Shown: one piece after another, positions 32,576 through 42,324 of the stretch
Numbering within the stretch: position 1 is the stretch's first letter
How the letters are laid out: every line of letters starts with the position of its first letter
Notes under the pieces: model-generated
The model's database searches: none
The model's input: only the letters and a program-made list of their open reading frames with translations
What the model was told of the DNA's origin: nothing
Assembly: GCF_001010355.1 (NCBI RefSeq)
Contig: NZ_JPLA01000019.1
Coordinates: 9,032-73,031, forward strand
Length of the DNA stretch: 64,000 bases
Direction of reading: 5' to 3'
Origin: Dyella japonica DSM 16301
GTDB lineage: Bacteria > Pseudomonadota > Gammaproteobacteria > Xanthomonadales > Rhodanobacteraceae
Made by a program: the position numbers and the translations under genes

Positions 32576-33313
32576 ATGACCCAACACCACACTCCCCGTC
32601 GCGCGCTGGTGACTGGTGGCAGCGGCGATCTTGGCGCGGCGATATCGCAGGCACTCGCCGCGAGTGGCTACCACGTGATCGTGCACGCCAATACGGGTTT
32701 GGCCCGCGCCGATGATGTCGCCGCCGTGATCCGCGACGCCGGCGGTGCGGCGCAGTCGGTGGCTTTCGATGTCACTGACGCGGCTGCCACGCGGCACGCA
32801 TTGGAGACCTTGCTGACCGATGGGCCGGTGCATGCGGTGGTGAACAACGCCGGCATCCATGAGGACAGCCCGCTGGCCGGCATGTCAGAGGACGCATGGC
32901 GACGCGTGATCGACGTATCGCTGCACGGCTTCTTCCACGTCACCCAGCCCCTGCTGCTGCCGATGGCGCGTGCGCGCTTCGGTCGCATCGTGTCGGTCAG
33001 TTCGGTGGCGGCGCAGCTGGGCAATCGCGGCCAGGCGAATTACGCGGCGGCCAAGTCCGCGCTTCACGGCGCCACGCGCTCGCTGGCGCGTGAAATGGCG
33101 TCACGCGGCATCACCGCGAATGTGGTGGCGCCCGGCGTAATCGAAGGACGCATGATCGGCGAGCAATTCCCGCCGGAGCGCATTCGCGAGATGGTGCCTG
33201 CGCAACGCGCCGGCAAACCGGAAGAAGTCGCCGCGCTGGTGGCGTTTCTATGCTCGGATGCCGCCAGCTATATCAACGGCCAGGTGATCGGCGTCAACGG
33301 CGGGATGGCTTAA
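32576..33313 (+). CDS. 3-oxoacyl-ACP reductase, FabG-like
   Basis: A 245-residue SDR enzyme: cofactor motif VTGGSGDLGAA, NNAGIHED, catalytic Ser in VSVSSVAAQLGNRG and YxxxK in NYAAAKSALHG, C-terminal YINGQVIGVNGGMA. It reduces the ketoacyl-ACP in polyene assembly. Last gene of the plus-strand pigment operon, followed by a long GA/CT hairpin. Confidence 0.93.
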   Translation: MTQHHTPRRALVTGGSGDLGAAISQALAASGYHVIVHANTGLARADDVAAVIRDAGGAAQSVAFDVTDAAATRHALETLLTDGPVHAVVNNAGIHEDSPLAGMSEDAWRRVIDVSLHGFFHVTQPLLLPMARARFGRIVSVSSVAAQLGNRGQANYAAAKSALHGATRSLAREMASRGITANVVAPGVIEGRMIGEQFPPERIREMVPAQRAGKPEEVAALVAFLCSDAASYINGQVIGVNGGMA

Positions 33314-33320
33314 GGCGGGA

Positions 33321-33405
33321 GAGAGTGGAGAGGAGTGAGAAGTGAGAGTGGCGAGTGTGTGCTCTCTCTCACTCCTCACTCCTCACTCCTCTCCCCTCAC
33401 TCCTG
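33321..33405. repeat. GA/CT-rich long hairpin, copy 1
   Basis: A purine-rich left arm (33321-33350, gagtggagaggagtgag core) pairs with a pyrimidine-rich right arm (33362-33405) that contains an extra ctcact unit, leaving a bulge. It lies between convergent fabG-like and glycosyltransferase genes. Copy 2 is at 38031-38111. Confidence 0.8.
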
Positions 33406-33408
33406 CTT

Positions 33409-34167
33409 TCAAGTCACGGCAACGTCGAACACCACCGGACGCGAGGCGCGCGAGCGTCGATAGCTGGCCAGCACATCGCCGTGGCGCAGGATCTGCCCCA
33501 CCGTGTAGAAGGTGATGCGGCTGACATCGCGGATCGGGCTGAAGTGGCTGATGCGGAACTCGCCCTGGTAACGCGAAGCGATCGGCACCGACACCACGCT
33601 GATGCCCTTCTCGCGGGTAGCGGCGATCAGAATCGCGGCTTCGAACACGAAGTTTTCCGCCGGCAGATCGACCAGGTCGAGCGCGCCGCGCGGGTACCAG
33701 CGCTGCCCGCTCTGCGTATCAGCCACCGGCTGCGCGCAGGCCCAGGAGATGCCCCAGTCGGCCACGCCGTTGGCGCGACGGCGGCCCTTGGGCTGCTGTT
33801 CGCGCTGGAGCAGACGCGCACCGATGACGATGTGATTGGGATAACGCTGCGCCGCCGCGGCGATGCGCGGAATGTCGTCGGCCAGGTGCTGGCCGTCGCC
33901 GTCCATGGTGAGCACGGCGTCGAAGCCCTGCCGCAGCGCCTCGCGAAAACCCGTGCGCAGCGCTTCGCCCTTGCCGCTGCGTTGCGGATGGCGCAGCAAG
34001 GTCACCGGCAGCTCGCGCACGATCTCGGGCGTGCGATCGTCCGAACCGTCGTCGACCACGATGACCGGGACGCCCAGCGCCAGCACGGATTGGACCACCT
34101 CGCCGATCGCCGCCTCTTCATTGAGGCAGGGGATCAGCACGCACCAACGGGCAGCGGACGTATTCAA
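33409..34167 (-). CDS. Glycosyltransferase family 2
   Basis: A 252-residue GT-A protein: WCVLIPCLNEEAAIGEVVQS, VIVVDDGSDDRT, and VLTMDGDGQHLADD supplying the metal-binding aspartates, then a QSGQRWYP segment. Similar to dolichyl-phosphate sugar synthases. In this locus it may glycosylate the aryl-polyene head group. It overlaps the end of the chain-length-factor gene by four bases. Confidence 0.9.
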   Translation of the reverse strand: MNTSAARWCVLIPCLNEEAAIGEVVQSVLALGVPVIVVDDGSDDRTPEIVRELPVTLLRHPQRSGKGEALRTGFREALRQGFDAVLTMDGDGQHLADDIPRIAAAAQRYPNHIVIGARLLQREQQPKGRRRANGVADWGISWACAQPVADTQSGQRWYPRGALDLVDLPAENFVFEAAILIAATREKGISVVSVPIASRYQGEFRISHFSPIRDVSRITFYTVGQILRHGDVLASYRRSRASRPVVFDVAVT

Positions 34168-34961
34168 GCAAGTGTCTCCAGCACAACCCTCAACGCCAGG
34201 GTTTCGGCGGCGGCCAGGGTGCAGTCACCGTGGCCTGCAGCGAGATTCTGCATCAGCGGCCAGGCGGATGCGGCAATCGGATTGGTTTCGTGCCACTCGC
34301 CCGTTGCGGGCGCAGGCCGCAGCGGATGGTCGGCGTGAGGCTGAAGCTCGATCGCCAGGCTCGCCAGCGTACCCGCCGTGACCGCGGGTGACAGCACCAG
34401 CGCAAAGCCGAAGGAGCTGCGCGTGCCGCTCATTTCGCCGACCGGGCCGGTGCCTGCGATGTCGCTGCATACCAGCAGCACCGCGCGCTGCTCGGCGAGG
34501 CTGAGCGTGGCCGCTTCCAGCAGGCCGGCGCCGAAGCTGGCGCGACCGGCGGAAATGGCGCTGGACGAGGCCTGGCAGCCGGTGGCTATGGTCCAGTAGC
34601 CCGCCGGCGCGTTGTGCACGGAATTATGGAAGCGCGTGGGCGACAGCTCGGCCGGAGCACTGGCCAAGGTGGCGCACATGTAGTCGGAAATCAGCTGATC
34701 GCCATAGGCGGAGGTGAACACGCAGGGCAGTTCGCTGGCGGCGCGGCCGCTCATGGCCACCGCTTGCCCCGCCACTTCAACCGCCAGCAACACGCTGTCG
34801 GGTGCGCGGCGTCGCTCGTTGGCGGGCAGGGTGGAGGCCTGTGGGCGGGCCGTCGGGGCGTCGACCGGCAAGCCATGCTGTTGTGCCTTCAGCGCCGCGA
34901 AATCGCTCAGCGCCGGCGACCACAGGCCAATGCCTTCAATATGGACCTGCAGTGCACTCAT
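34164..34961 (-). CDS. Beta-ketoacyl synthase chain-length-factor-like protein
   Basis: A 265-residue thiolase-fold protein of the short Ketoacyl-synt_2 group: VHIEGIGLWSPALSDFAALK, VFTSAYGDQLISDYMCATLA, HNSVHNAPAGYWTIATGCQ. It is much shorter than a full ketosynthase and lacks the C-terminal catalytic histidines, so it should act with the ketosynthase next door, perhaps setting chain length. It retains a Cys in ATGCQASSSA. Confidence 0.87.
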   Translation of the reverse strand: MSALQVHIEGIGLWSPALSDFAALKAQQHGLPVDAPTARPQASTLPANERRRAPDSVLLAVEVAGQAVAMSGRAASELPCVFTSAYGDQLISDYMCATLASAPAELSPTRFHNSVHNAPAGYWTIATGCQASSSAISAGRASFGAGLLEAATLSLAEQRAVLLVCSDIAGTGPVGEMSGTRSSFGFALVLSPAVTAGTLASLAIELQPHADHPLRPAPATGEWHETNPIAASAWPLMQNLAAGHGDCTLAAAETLALRVVLETLA

Positions 34962-36157
34962 GCCGGCGCCCTCCCGAAGGCAAGGCAGGCATTATTGCCT
35001 CCAAATCCAAACGAGTTGCTCAAGGCCACGTTGACGCTGCGCTGCTCGCTCTGCAAGGCCAGCTGCGGACCGCAGGCGGCGTCCGGATCGGTGCATCCGA
35101 GGTTGCCGGGAACCACGTTGTGGCGGATCGCCAGCAAGGCGAACACCGCTTCGAGGATGCCCGCGGCGCCCAGCGTGTGGCCGGTGAAACCTTTCGTGGA
35201 ACTGGCGCGAGTGGTCGAAGGGAAGGCGCGCGCGATCAAGGCGGCTTCCACTTCGTCGTTCTTCAGGCTCGCCGTGCCGTGCAGGTTGATGTAGTCCACC
35301 TGTTCGGCGCGCAGGCCGGCGCGCGCGAGTGCGTCGCGCAGCGCGAGTTCGGCGCCGACGCCTTCGGGGTGCGGCGTCGACATGTGGTGCGCATCGCTGG
35401 ATTCACCGTAACCGAGCAGGCGCGGCGCGTGCGGCGCGTGGTCCACGCGCTCGAGCAAGGCAAAGCCCGCCGCTTCGCCGATGGAGATGCCATGGCGCGC
35501 CTGGTCGAACGGACGACACGGTTCGGGCGATACCAGCTCCAGCGCGTTGAAACCGAACAGCACGCTGTCGCACAGCGTATCCACGCCGCCCACGATGGCT
35601 GCATCGGCCAACCCAAGGCGAATCAGGCGCTCGGCCGTGGCGAACACCTTGGCGCTGGATGAGCACGCCGTGGAAACAGTCAGGCAAGGGCCCTCGAGCC
35701 CGAGCGCCTCGGCCACGAAACCGGCCAGGGAATGGGGAGCGTGGATCAGCGGACGGCGCAACTCCGCCGGCATGCGGCCGTCGGCATCGAGGTGGCGATA
35801 GCCTTCCTCGGTGGCGCCGATGCTGGCCGTGGAGGTGCCCAGCACCAGCGCCACGCGCGCGGCGCCGTAGCGCAGGCGGGCGTCCAGCGCCTGCTCCAGA
35901 AAGCGGTCCTGCTGCAGTCCCAGCCAGGCCAGGCGATTGTTGCGGCATTCCCACGACGCGTGAGCCGCGGGCAGCTCGGCTTCTTCGACGCCATCGACAC
36001 GGCCGATCCAGCACGCCAGGGGAGCGCTGCTGAAGTCGTTTTCACGGAGGCCGCCATGGCCCGAAGACAGGGCGGCGAGATGGCTATCGAGACCTTGGCC
36101 GAGCGCTGAAGTGACCGTATAGGCACTTACGGCAAGGGGTTGGATCGGTACTGACAT
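34958..36157 (-). CDS. Beta-ketoacyl-ACP synthase of the aryl-polyene cluster
   Basis: A 399-residue KAS II-like enzyme with nucleophile Cys165 in TVSTACSSSAK and both catalytic histidines (NLHGTASLKNDEVE and KGFTGHTLGAAG). It performs decarboxylative condensation of malonyl-ACP on the aryl starter. First gene of a three-gene minus-strand operon, each overlapping the next by four bases. Confidence 0.93.
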   Translation of the reverse strand: MSVPIQPLAVSAYTVTSALGQGLDSHLAALSSGHGGLRENDFSSAPLACWIGRVDGVEEAELPAAHASWECRNNRLAWLGLQQDRFLEQALDARLRYGAARVALVLGTSTASIGATEEGYRHLDADGRMPAELRRPLIHAPHSLAGFVAEALGLEGPCLTVSTACSSSAKVFATAERLIRLGLADAAIVGGVDTLCDSVLFGFNALELVSPEPCRPFDQARHGISIGEAAGFALLERVDHAPHAPRLLGYGESSDAHHMSTPHPEGVGAELALRDALARAGLRAEQVDYINLHGTASLKNDEVEAALIARAFPSTTRASSTKGFTGHTLGAAGILEAVFALLAIRHNVVPGNLGCTDPDAACGPQLALQSEQRSVNVALSNSFGFGGNNACLAFGRAPA

Positions 36158-36309
36158 CGCGCGAGCCTAACGAGCGACTGCAACATTTCCTAGTCTGGAC
36201 AGCCGCCAGGCTTGATCGCGTTCATGTTTGTCAGCGCCGTTTTGACTGCCCCCTGTGCCTGGCGTGACGGCTGCGCGCGACGCGTGGGACACTGCGCCGT
36301 CGACCTTCC

Positions 36310-37032
36310 GTGCCCTGCCCCGTGCCGCCGATCACTGCCCCATTGAAGCGTGGCCCCTGGCGCTATCTCAGCGACCGGGACGTGCTCCACGCCTTCGTGG
36401 TGATGGTGGCCGCGGTCACCCTGAGCCTGGGCCTGGTCTGGGTGGGCTATCTCGTTCATGTATGGCGGGTGGCGGCACGCAGCCCGGTCACCCCCGGGGA
36501 GCCCATGACCGTGCTGGTATTCGGTCGCCGGCTGGTGCGCGACGCGCCCGAAAAGGACTATCAGGCACGCCTGCTGCGCGCCCTGGCCCTAATGCGTTCG
36601 CATGAGACCGAGCACGTCCTGTTGCTGGGCGGCCGCAGCGGCGGCGCCATCAGCGAGGCGGCTGCCGGCCGCAGCTGGCTGGAACAACACGAGTTGCCGC
36701 CCGGTGTGGTGATGCAGCTGGAGCAGGCCTCGGTCGACTCGCTGGAAAACCTGCGCCACGCACGCAGCCTGTTGCAGGAAGACGGGCCGGTGGCACGGGT
36801 GCTGCCGCCGGTGGCGCTGGTGACCAGCCGCTACCATCTCGCGCGCTGCCAGCTGCTGGCGCAGCGCTTGGGCTTCCATAGCGTGCCGGTCGCTGCCGAG
36901 GCCCGACTCGTGCTCAACCGGCGCTACGTCGTGCGCCTGCTGGCCGAATCGGGTTATCTGATGTGGATCGACATCGGCATGCGCTGGGCGCGTTTGATCG
37001 GTCATCGCCGCATCAGCGCACGCCTCAGCTGA
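36310..37032 (+). CDS. YdcF/ElyC-like DUF218 membrane protein
   Basis: A 240-residue protein with one N-terminal membrane helix (FVVMVAAVTLSLGLVWVGYL) and a DUF218 domain: VLVFGRRLVRDAPEKDYQAR, LLLGGRSGGAISEA, SVDSLENLRHARSLL, LVTSRYHLARC. Relatives (ElyC, SanA, YdcF) affect envelope integrity under stress; the ligand is unclear. The start is a GTG with no strong ribosome site, so the N-terminus is uncertain. Confidence 0.8.
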   Translation: MPCPVPPITAPLKRGPWRYLSDRDVLHAFVVMVAAVTLSLGLVWVGYLVHVWRVAARSPVTPGEPMTVLVFGRRLVRDAPEKDYQARLLRALALMRSHETEHVLLLGGRSGGAISEAAAGRSWLEQHELPPGVVMQLEQASVDSLENLRHARSLLQEDGPVARVLPPVALVTSRYHLARCQLLAQRLGFHSVPVAAEARLVLNRRYVVRLLAESGYLMWIDIGMRWARLIGHRRISARLS

Positions 37033-37081
37033 CCTCAAGCGCGACGCGCCGCCGCAGCGGCGCACGCGCGACGCTTGCTAA

Positions 37082-38017
<936 letters not shown>

Positions 38018-38030
38018 GAGAGGCAGGAGC

Positions 38031-38111
38031 GAGTGGAGAGGAGTGAGGAGTGAGAGAGAGCCACAGCGCCCCTCACCCCAACTCTCTCTCACTTCTCACT
38101 CCTCTCCCCTC
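38031..38111. repeat. GA/CT-rich long hairpin, copy 2
   Basis: The left arm 38031-38060 and right arm 38082-38111 are complementary over 30 bp with two mismatches, around a 21-nt loop. The sequence closely resembles copy 1 at 33321-33405 and again lies between convergent genes. Confidence 0.85.
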
Positions 38112-38122
38112 ACTTCTAGCCC

Positions 38123-38782
38123 TTACTCCGTCGGCATGGCGCCGCTGAACTTCACCGGCGTGGCGCCCTTCACGGGGCCGATCTGCGCGCTGTCGCTCAC
38201 CTGCAGCACGACCTCGCGGCGGAACTCCAGCGTGCCCTGCACCACCGCGTGCGGACCGATCACCACATGCGGCAGGCGGTTATTGCTGCTCCAGCTCCAG
38301 CCGCCCGGCTTGTCCACCAGGATGCCGCCTTCGACGCGCGAATTGGCGCCCACGGTGACGTCGCCATTGGTGGTCTGCAGGCCGCCGCCGACGTGGGCGG
38401 CGTCGAGGTTGATGCTGCCGTTGACGTTGCCGACCTTGCCGGCGACATCGGCGCCCTTCTCCAGATGAATGCCGCCGTTGGTGGTGCTGACGGTGCCGGT
38501 GACGCGGGCGGCCGAACCCAGGCTCACGCCGCCGTTTACCGTATCGACCGCGGTGGCCTGTGCATGATCGCCAAGGTTGACCGAACCATTGACCGTGCTG
38601 GCCTTCTGCACCACCGCGTTGTCGCCGACGCGCACCGCGCCGTTGACCGTGCTGACGTTGCCGGCGTGCTGGCCGGCATCCACCTGCGCGGTGCCGTTGA
38701 CCTTGTCGATATCGTTGTCGCTGGCCTGGGCGACGACAGGCAGGGCCAGGGCGAGGGCGAGAGCTAGCAGATGACGACGCAT
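38123..38782 (-). CDS. Exported beta-solenoid-like repeat protein
   Basis: A 219-residue protein with a cleavable signal peptide (HLLALALALALPVVAQA) and about seven tandem repeats of 17-19 residues built on T-V/T-N-G-x-V-x-L/V-G (for example STVNGSVNLGDHAQATAVD). Regular turns of this kind suggest a bactofilin-like or hexapeptide-type solenoid, located in the periplasm or on the surface. The last ~60 residues (VVIGPHAVVQGTLEFRREV) resemble a capping turn. Function unknown; a structural or polymer-forming role is a guess. ATG 38782 starts the signal peptide. Confidence 0.8.
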   Translation of the reverse strand: MRRHLLALALALALPVVAQASDNDIDKVNGTAQVDAGQHAGNVSTVNGAVRVGDNAVVQKASTVNGSVNLGDHAQATAVDTVNGGVSLGSAARVTGTVSTTNGGIHLEKGADVAGKVGNVNGSINLDAAHVGGGLQTTNGDVTVGANSRVEGGILVDKPGGWSWSSNNRLPHVVIGPHAVVQGTLEFRREVVLQVSDSAQIGPVKGATPVKFSGAMPTE

Positions 38783-38925
38783 GATGAACTCCGTGAATAG
38801 GCTGACCACCCTAGGATGCACCCGGCACGGGCAGGGTTTAGCATGACCTTCGACAGGGGCCGCACGATTTGACGGGGCCGGGGCGGGGCCTCACCATCGT
38901 GAGTTTCCCGCCACGAATTCCCGCC

Positions 38926-39669
38926 ATGTACAAGCTCGTACTCATTCGTCACGGCCAGTCCCAGTGGAACCTGGACAACCGCTTCAGCGGCTGGGCCGAT
39001 GTGGACCTCACCGAACAGGGCATGGCCGAAGCGGCCGAAGCCGGCCGCCTGCTCAAGGCCGGCGGCTACCGCTTTGATGTCGCGCACACCTCGGTGCTCA
39101 AGCGCGCCGTGCGCACGCTTTGGGGCGTGCTCGATGCGATGGAGCAGATGTACCTGCCGGTCATCACCGACTGGCGCCTCAACGAGCGCCACTACGGCGG
39201 CCTCACCGGCCTCAACAAGGCCGAGACCGCCGCCAAGTACGGCGAGGACCAGGTCAAGGTGTGGCGCCGCAGCTACGACATCCCGCCGCCGCCGCTGGAC
39301 CGCGCCAGCAACGAGTCGGTGAACGACCCGCGCTACGCCAATCTCGATCCCTCGATGATCCCCGATACCGAGTGCCTCAAGGACACCGTCGACCGCGTGG
39401 TGCCGTACTGGCACGACGTGCTGGCGCCGGCCATCGCATCGGGCCAGAACGTGGTGGTGGCGGCGCACGGCAACTCGCTTCGCGCGCTGGTGAAGTACCT
39501 GGACAACATCTCCGAGGAGGAGATCGTCGAGCTCAACATCCCCAACGGCGTGCCGCTGGTGTACGAGTTCGACAAGGACCTCAAGCCGATCCGTCACTAC
39601 TACCTGGGTGACGCCGAAGCGATCGCGGCGAAGATGGCCGCCGTGGCGAATCAGGGCAAGGCCAAGTAA
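38926..39669 (+). CDS. gpmA: 2,3-bisphosphoglycerate-dependent phosphoglycerate mutase
   Basis: A 247-residue glycolytic enzyme interconverting 3- and 2-phosphoglycerate. Catalytic [18 protein letters not shown] with phosphorylated His10 (the RHG motif), [15 protein letters not shown] and [16 protein letters not shown] with the second histidine. Length and motifs are those of dPGM. Confidence 0.97.
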   Translation: MYKLVLIRHGQSQWNLDNRFSGWADVDLTEQGMAEAAEAGRLLKAGGYRFDVAHTSVLKRAVRTLWGVLDAMEQMYLPVITDWRLNERHYGGLTGLNKAETAAKYGEDQVKVWRRSYDIPPPPLDRASNESVNDPRYANLDPSMIPDTECLKDTVDRVVPYWHDVLAPAIASGQNVVVAAHGNSLRALVKYLDNISEEEIVELNIPNGVPLVYEFDKDLKPIRHYYLGDAEAIAAKMAAVANQGKAK

Positions 39670-39781
39670 AAACTTGCGCCGTCGCGGGTGACAGGCGTCA
39701 TCCGCGATGGTTGCGTCCCGTCAGTCGTGCGGGTGCGCCCGGCCCGATAAGCTGCGCGCATCCCATGACCAGGCGACCGCG

Positions 39782-40303
39782 ATGACCCCGAACATGATCT
39801 ACGCGCTGATGATCCCGCTGATGGCGTTCGCGATCTGGCGCCGTGTGCGCGGCACCTTCGGGCGCCAGCCGATCCGCCGCAAGCGGATGATTGCCCGCAT
39901 CGCCGTCTTCACCGCCATTGGTGCCCTGATCGGCCTGGGTGGCCTGCACAATCCCCGTTTGTTGGAAGGACTGCTGGGCGGCGCACTGGCCGGCGCGGCG
40001 CTGGGTACGGTGGGCATCAAGCTGACCCGCTTCGAGCGCGATGCCGAGGGCAACGACCTCTTTATTCCCAACCCCTGGGTCGGCGGCCTGCTCACGCTGC
40101 TGCTGATCGGGCGCCTGGCGTGGCGCTTCGTAGTGGTGATGCCGCAACTGCAGGACCCCGCCATGGCGCACAGCGGGCCCGCGATTGGCAACAGCCCGCT
40201 GACCCTGGCGATCTTCGGCCTCACGATCGGCTATTACATCTGCTACTTCGCCGGCCTGCTGGTGCACCACCGCCGCTTCGAGCGGGCGCAGCTGGCGACC
40301 TGA
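39782..40303 (+). CDS. CcdC-like (DUF1453) membrane protein
   Basis: A 173-residue protein with about five hydrophobic segments (IYALMIPLMAFAIW, RIAVFTAIGALIGLGG, LLGGALAGAALGTVG, GGLLTLLLIGRLAW, LAIFGLTIGYYICYFAGLL) and the basic RRKRM loop after the first. It resembles DUF1453/CcdC proteins of unknown function. ATG 39782 places the first helix at the N-terminus. Confidence 0.75.
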   Translation: MTPNMIYALMIPLMAFAIWRRVRGTFGRQPIRRKRMIARIAVFTAIGALIGLGGLHNPRLLEGLLGGALAGAALGTVGIKLTRFERDAEGNDLFIPNPWVGGLLTLLLIGRLAWRFVVVMPQLQDPAMAHSGPAIGNSPLTLAIFGLTIGYYICYFAGLLVHHRRFERAQLAT

Positions 40304-40310
40304 GCGGCTC

Positions 40311-40667
<357 letters not shown>

Positions 40668-40742
40668 TCAGGTGGCCCATGGTCCGGGCCGCAGTGCTGC
40701 ATTTTGCCTGTGCAGGGATATCGCTGTCGCGCCCGGGCTCTC

Positions 40743-40760
40743 TGTAGGAAAATGCCTACA
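40743..40760. promoter_or_regulatory. Dyad upstream of glnK and ubiK
   Basis: TGTAGGAAAATGCCTACA contains perfect 6-bp half-sites tgtagg and cctaca around 6 nt. It lies 94 bp from the glnK start and 80 bp from the ubiK start in a divergent intergenic region, where a dimeric regulator could bind. The protein is unknown. Confidence 0.45.
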
Positions 40761-40839
40761 AGCAGCAGCGGAGCACCCTGATAGTGGCATTTAAAGACAT
40801 GAACCTACACTCCACCCTGACGAGCTCGAGGTGCTATCC

Positions 40840-41088
40840 ATGATGGATAGGCAGGATATCGATCAACTTGCCCAGCGTCTTGTTTCGTTGGTTCCATCTG
40901 GACTGGCTCAGGCGCAACAGGATTTGCGCACCAACTTCGGCGATGTTCTGGCGCAGGGATTGCGCCGCCTTGATCTGGTCACGCGCGAGGAGTTTGAGGT
41001 CCAGAGCCAGCTGTTGGCGCGCACCCGCGCCAAGGTCGAGGCCCTGGAAAAACGAATCGCAGATCTCGAGGCTGGTGCCGGCACCTGA
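40840..41088 (+). CDS. ubiK: Ubiquinone biosynthesis accessory factor UbiK
   Basis: An 82-residue protein with a long C-terminal coiled coil (VTREEFEVQSQLLARTRAKV, ALEKRIADLEAG), the BMFP/UbiK family that helps the UbiJ-containing aerobic Q-biosynthesis complex at the membrane. ATG 40840 has gagg ~8 nt upstream; another ATG lies one codon later. Confidence 0.9.
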   Translation: MMDRQDIDQLAQRLVSLVPSGLAQAQQDLRTNFGDVLAQGLRRLDLVTREEFEVQSQLLARTRAKVEALEKRIADLEAGAGT

Positions 41089-41254
41089 CTGATGGGGTGC
41101 GGCACGGGCCCAAGTCCCGGGAGCCGTCCCCGATCCGTCACCCTCACCCCGAGAACGATCGGGGGCGGCTATTTTTCTCTGCAGGCCGCTGTGGGAGTTG
41201 CTCCGTGTTTCAGCCTGGCAGCCGCTCCCGCGTCGTAGCAGGCGTGCGGGCGAC

Positions 41255-42292
41255 ATGAGTCTTGCCGTCACCCTCAGCCGAGCCCAGGAAGGCGTGGCGG
41301 CTCCCCAGGTCATGGTGGAAGTCCATCTGTCCGGCGGCTTGCCCAGCACCAATATCGTGGGTCTACCCGAAGCCGCCGTGCGCGAGGCGCGCGACCGCGT
41401 CCGCGTCGCCATCCAGAACACCGCGTTCGAATACCCCAACCGCCGGGTCACCGTGAACCTGGCGCCGGCCGAGCTGCCCAAGGATGGCGGACGCTTCGAC
41501 CTGGCCATCGCGCTCGGCATCCTCGCCGCCGGCGGACAGGTGCCGCGCGACAAGCTGGACGACTGCGAATTCCTCGGCGAGCTGGCCTTGTCCGGTTCGT
41601 TGCGTGCCGTGTCCGGCGTCCTGCCGGCCTTGTTGCGCGCGCGTGCGCGCGGGCGCCGCGTGGTCGTGCCACGGGCCAATGCGGCAGAGGCCGCCCTGGT
41701 GTCCGATGCCGAGGTGCTGGTGGCCGACACGCTGGCCGACGTGTGCAGCTGGCTGCGTGGTGCGCAGGAATTGGCCACGCCGGGCTCGGCGAGCGGCATC
41801 ATCGACGAAGTCACCGGGCCCGACCTGGCCGACGTGCGCGGCCAGCTGCAGGCGCGCCGCGCGCTGGAAATCGCCGCGGCCGGCGGTCATCACCTGCTGC
41901 TGCTGGGCCCGCCGGGTACCGGCAAGACCATGCTGGCCGAGCGTCTGCCCGGCATCCTACCGCCGCTGAGCGAGTCGGAGGCGCTGGAAACCTGCGCAGT
42001 ACGATCCGTCGCCGGGCAGGCGGTCGATCCGAAATTCTGGCGTCGCCGCCCGTTTCGCGCGCCCCACCACACCAGTTCGGCGGTGGCCCTGGTGGGCGGC
42101 GGCGCGCTGCCGCGGCCGGGCGAGATCTCGCTGGCGCACAACGGCGTGTTGTTTCTCGATGAGCTGCCCGAGTTCGGTAGGCATGTGCTGGACGTGCTGC
42201 GCGAACCGATGGAATCGGGGCATATCGTGATATCCCGGGCCGCGCGGCAGTCCACCTTTCCCGCGCAGTTCCAGCTGGTGGCGATCACCTAG
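41255..42292 (+). pseudogene. comM: ComM (YifB) competence helicase, interrupted
   Basis: Residues 1-342 match ComM: the LonC-like N-domain ([38 protein letters not shown]), Walker [20 protein letters not shown], the zinc-like [17 protein letters not shown], Walker [13 protein letters not shown] and the sensor-1 region [14 protein letters not shown]. Normal sequence stops after QLVA, at about 42283, and a foreign stop codon follows within three codons. The remaining roughly 160 residues (zinc cysteines, arginine finger) are missing and not found elsewhere in the window. ComM drives branch migration in natural transformation, so the gene should be inactive. Confidence 0.9.
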
Positions 42293-42324
42293 GGTAGTTT
42301 TGGCAAATCGTACCTACTGACCGA

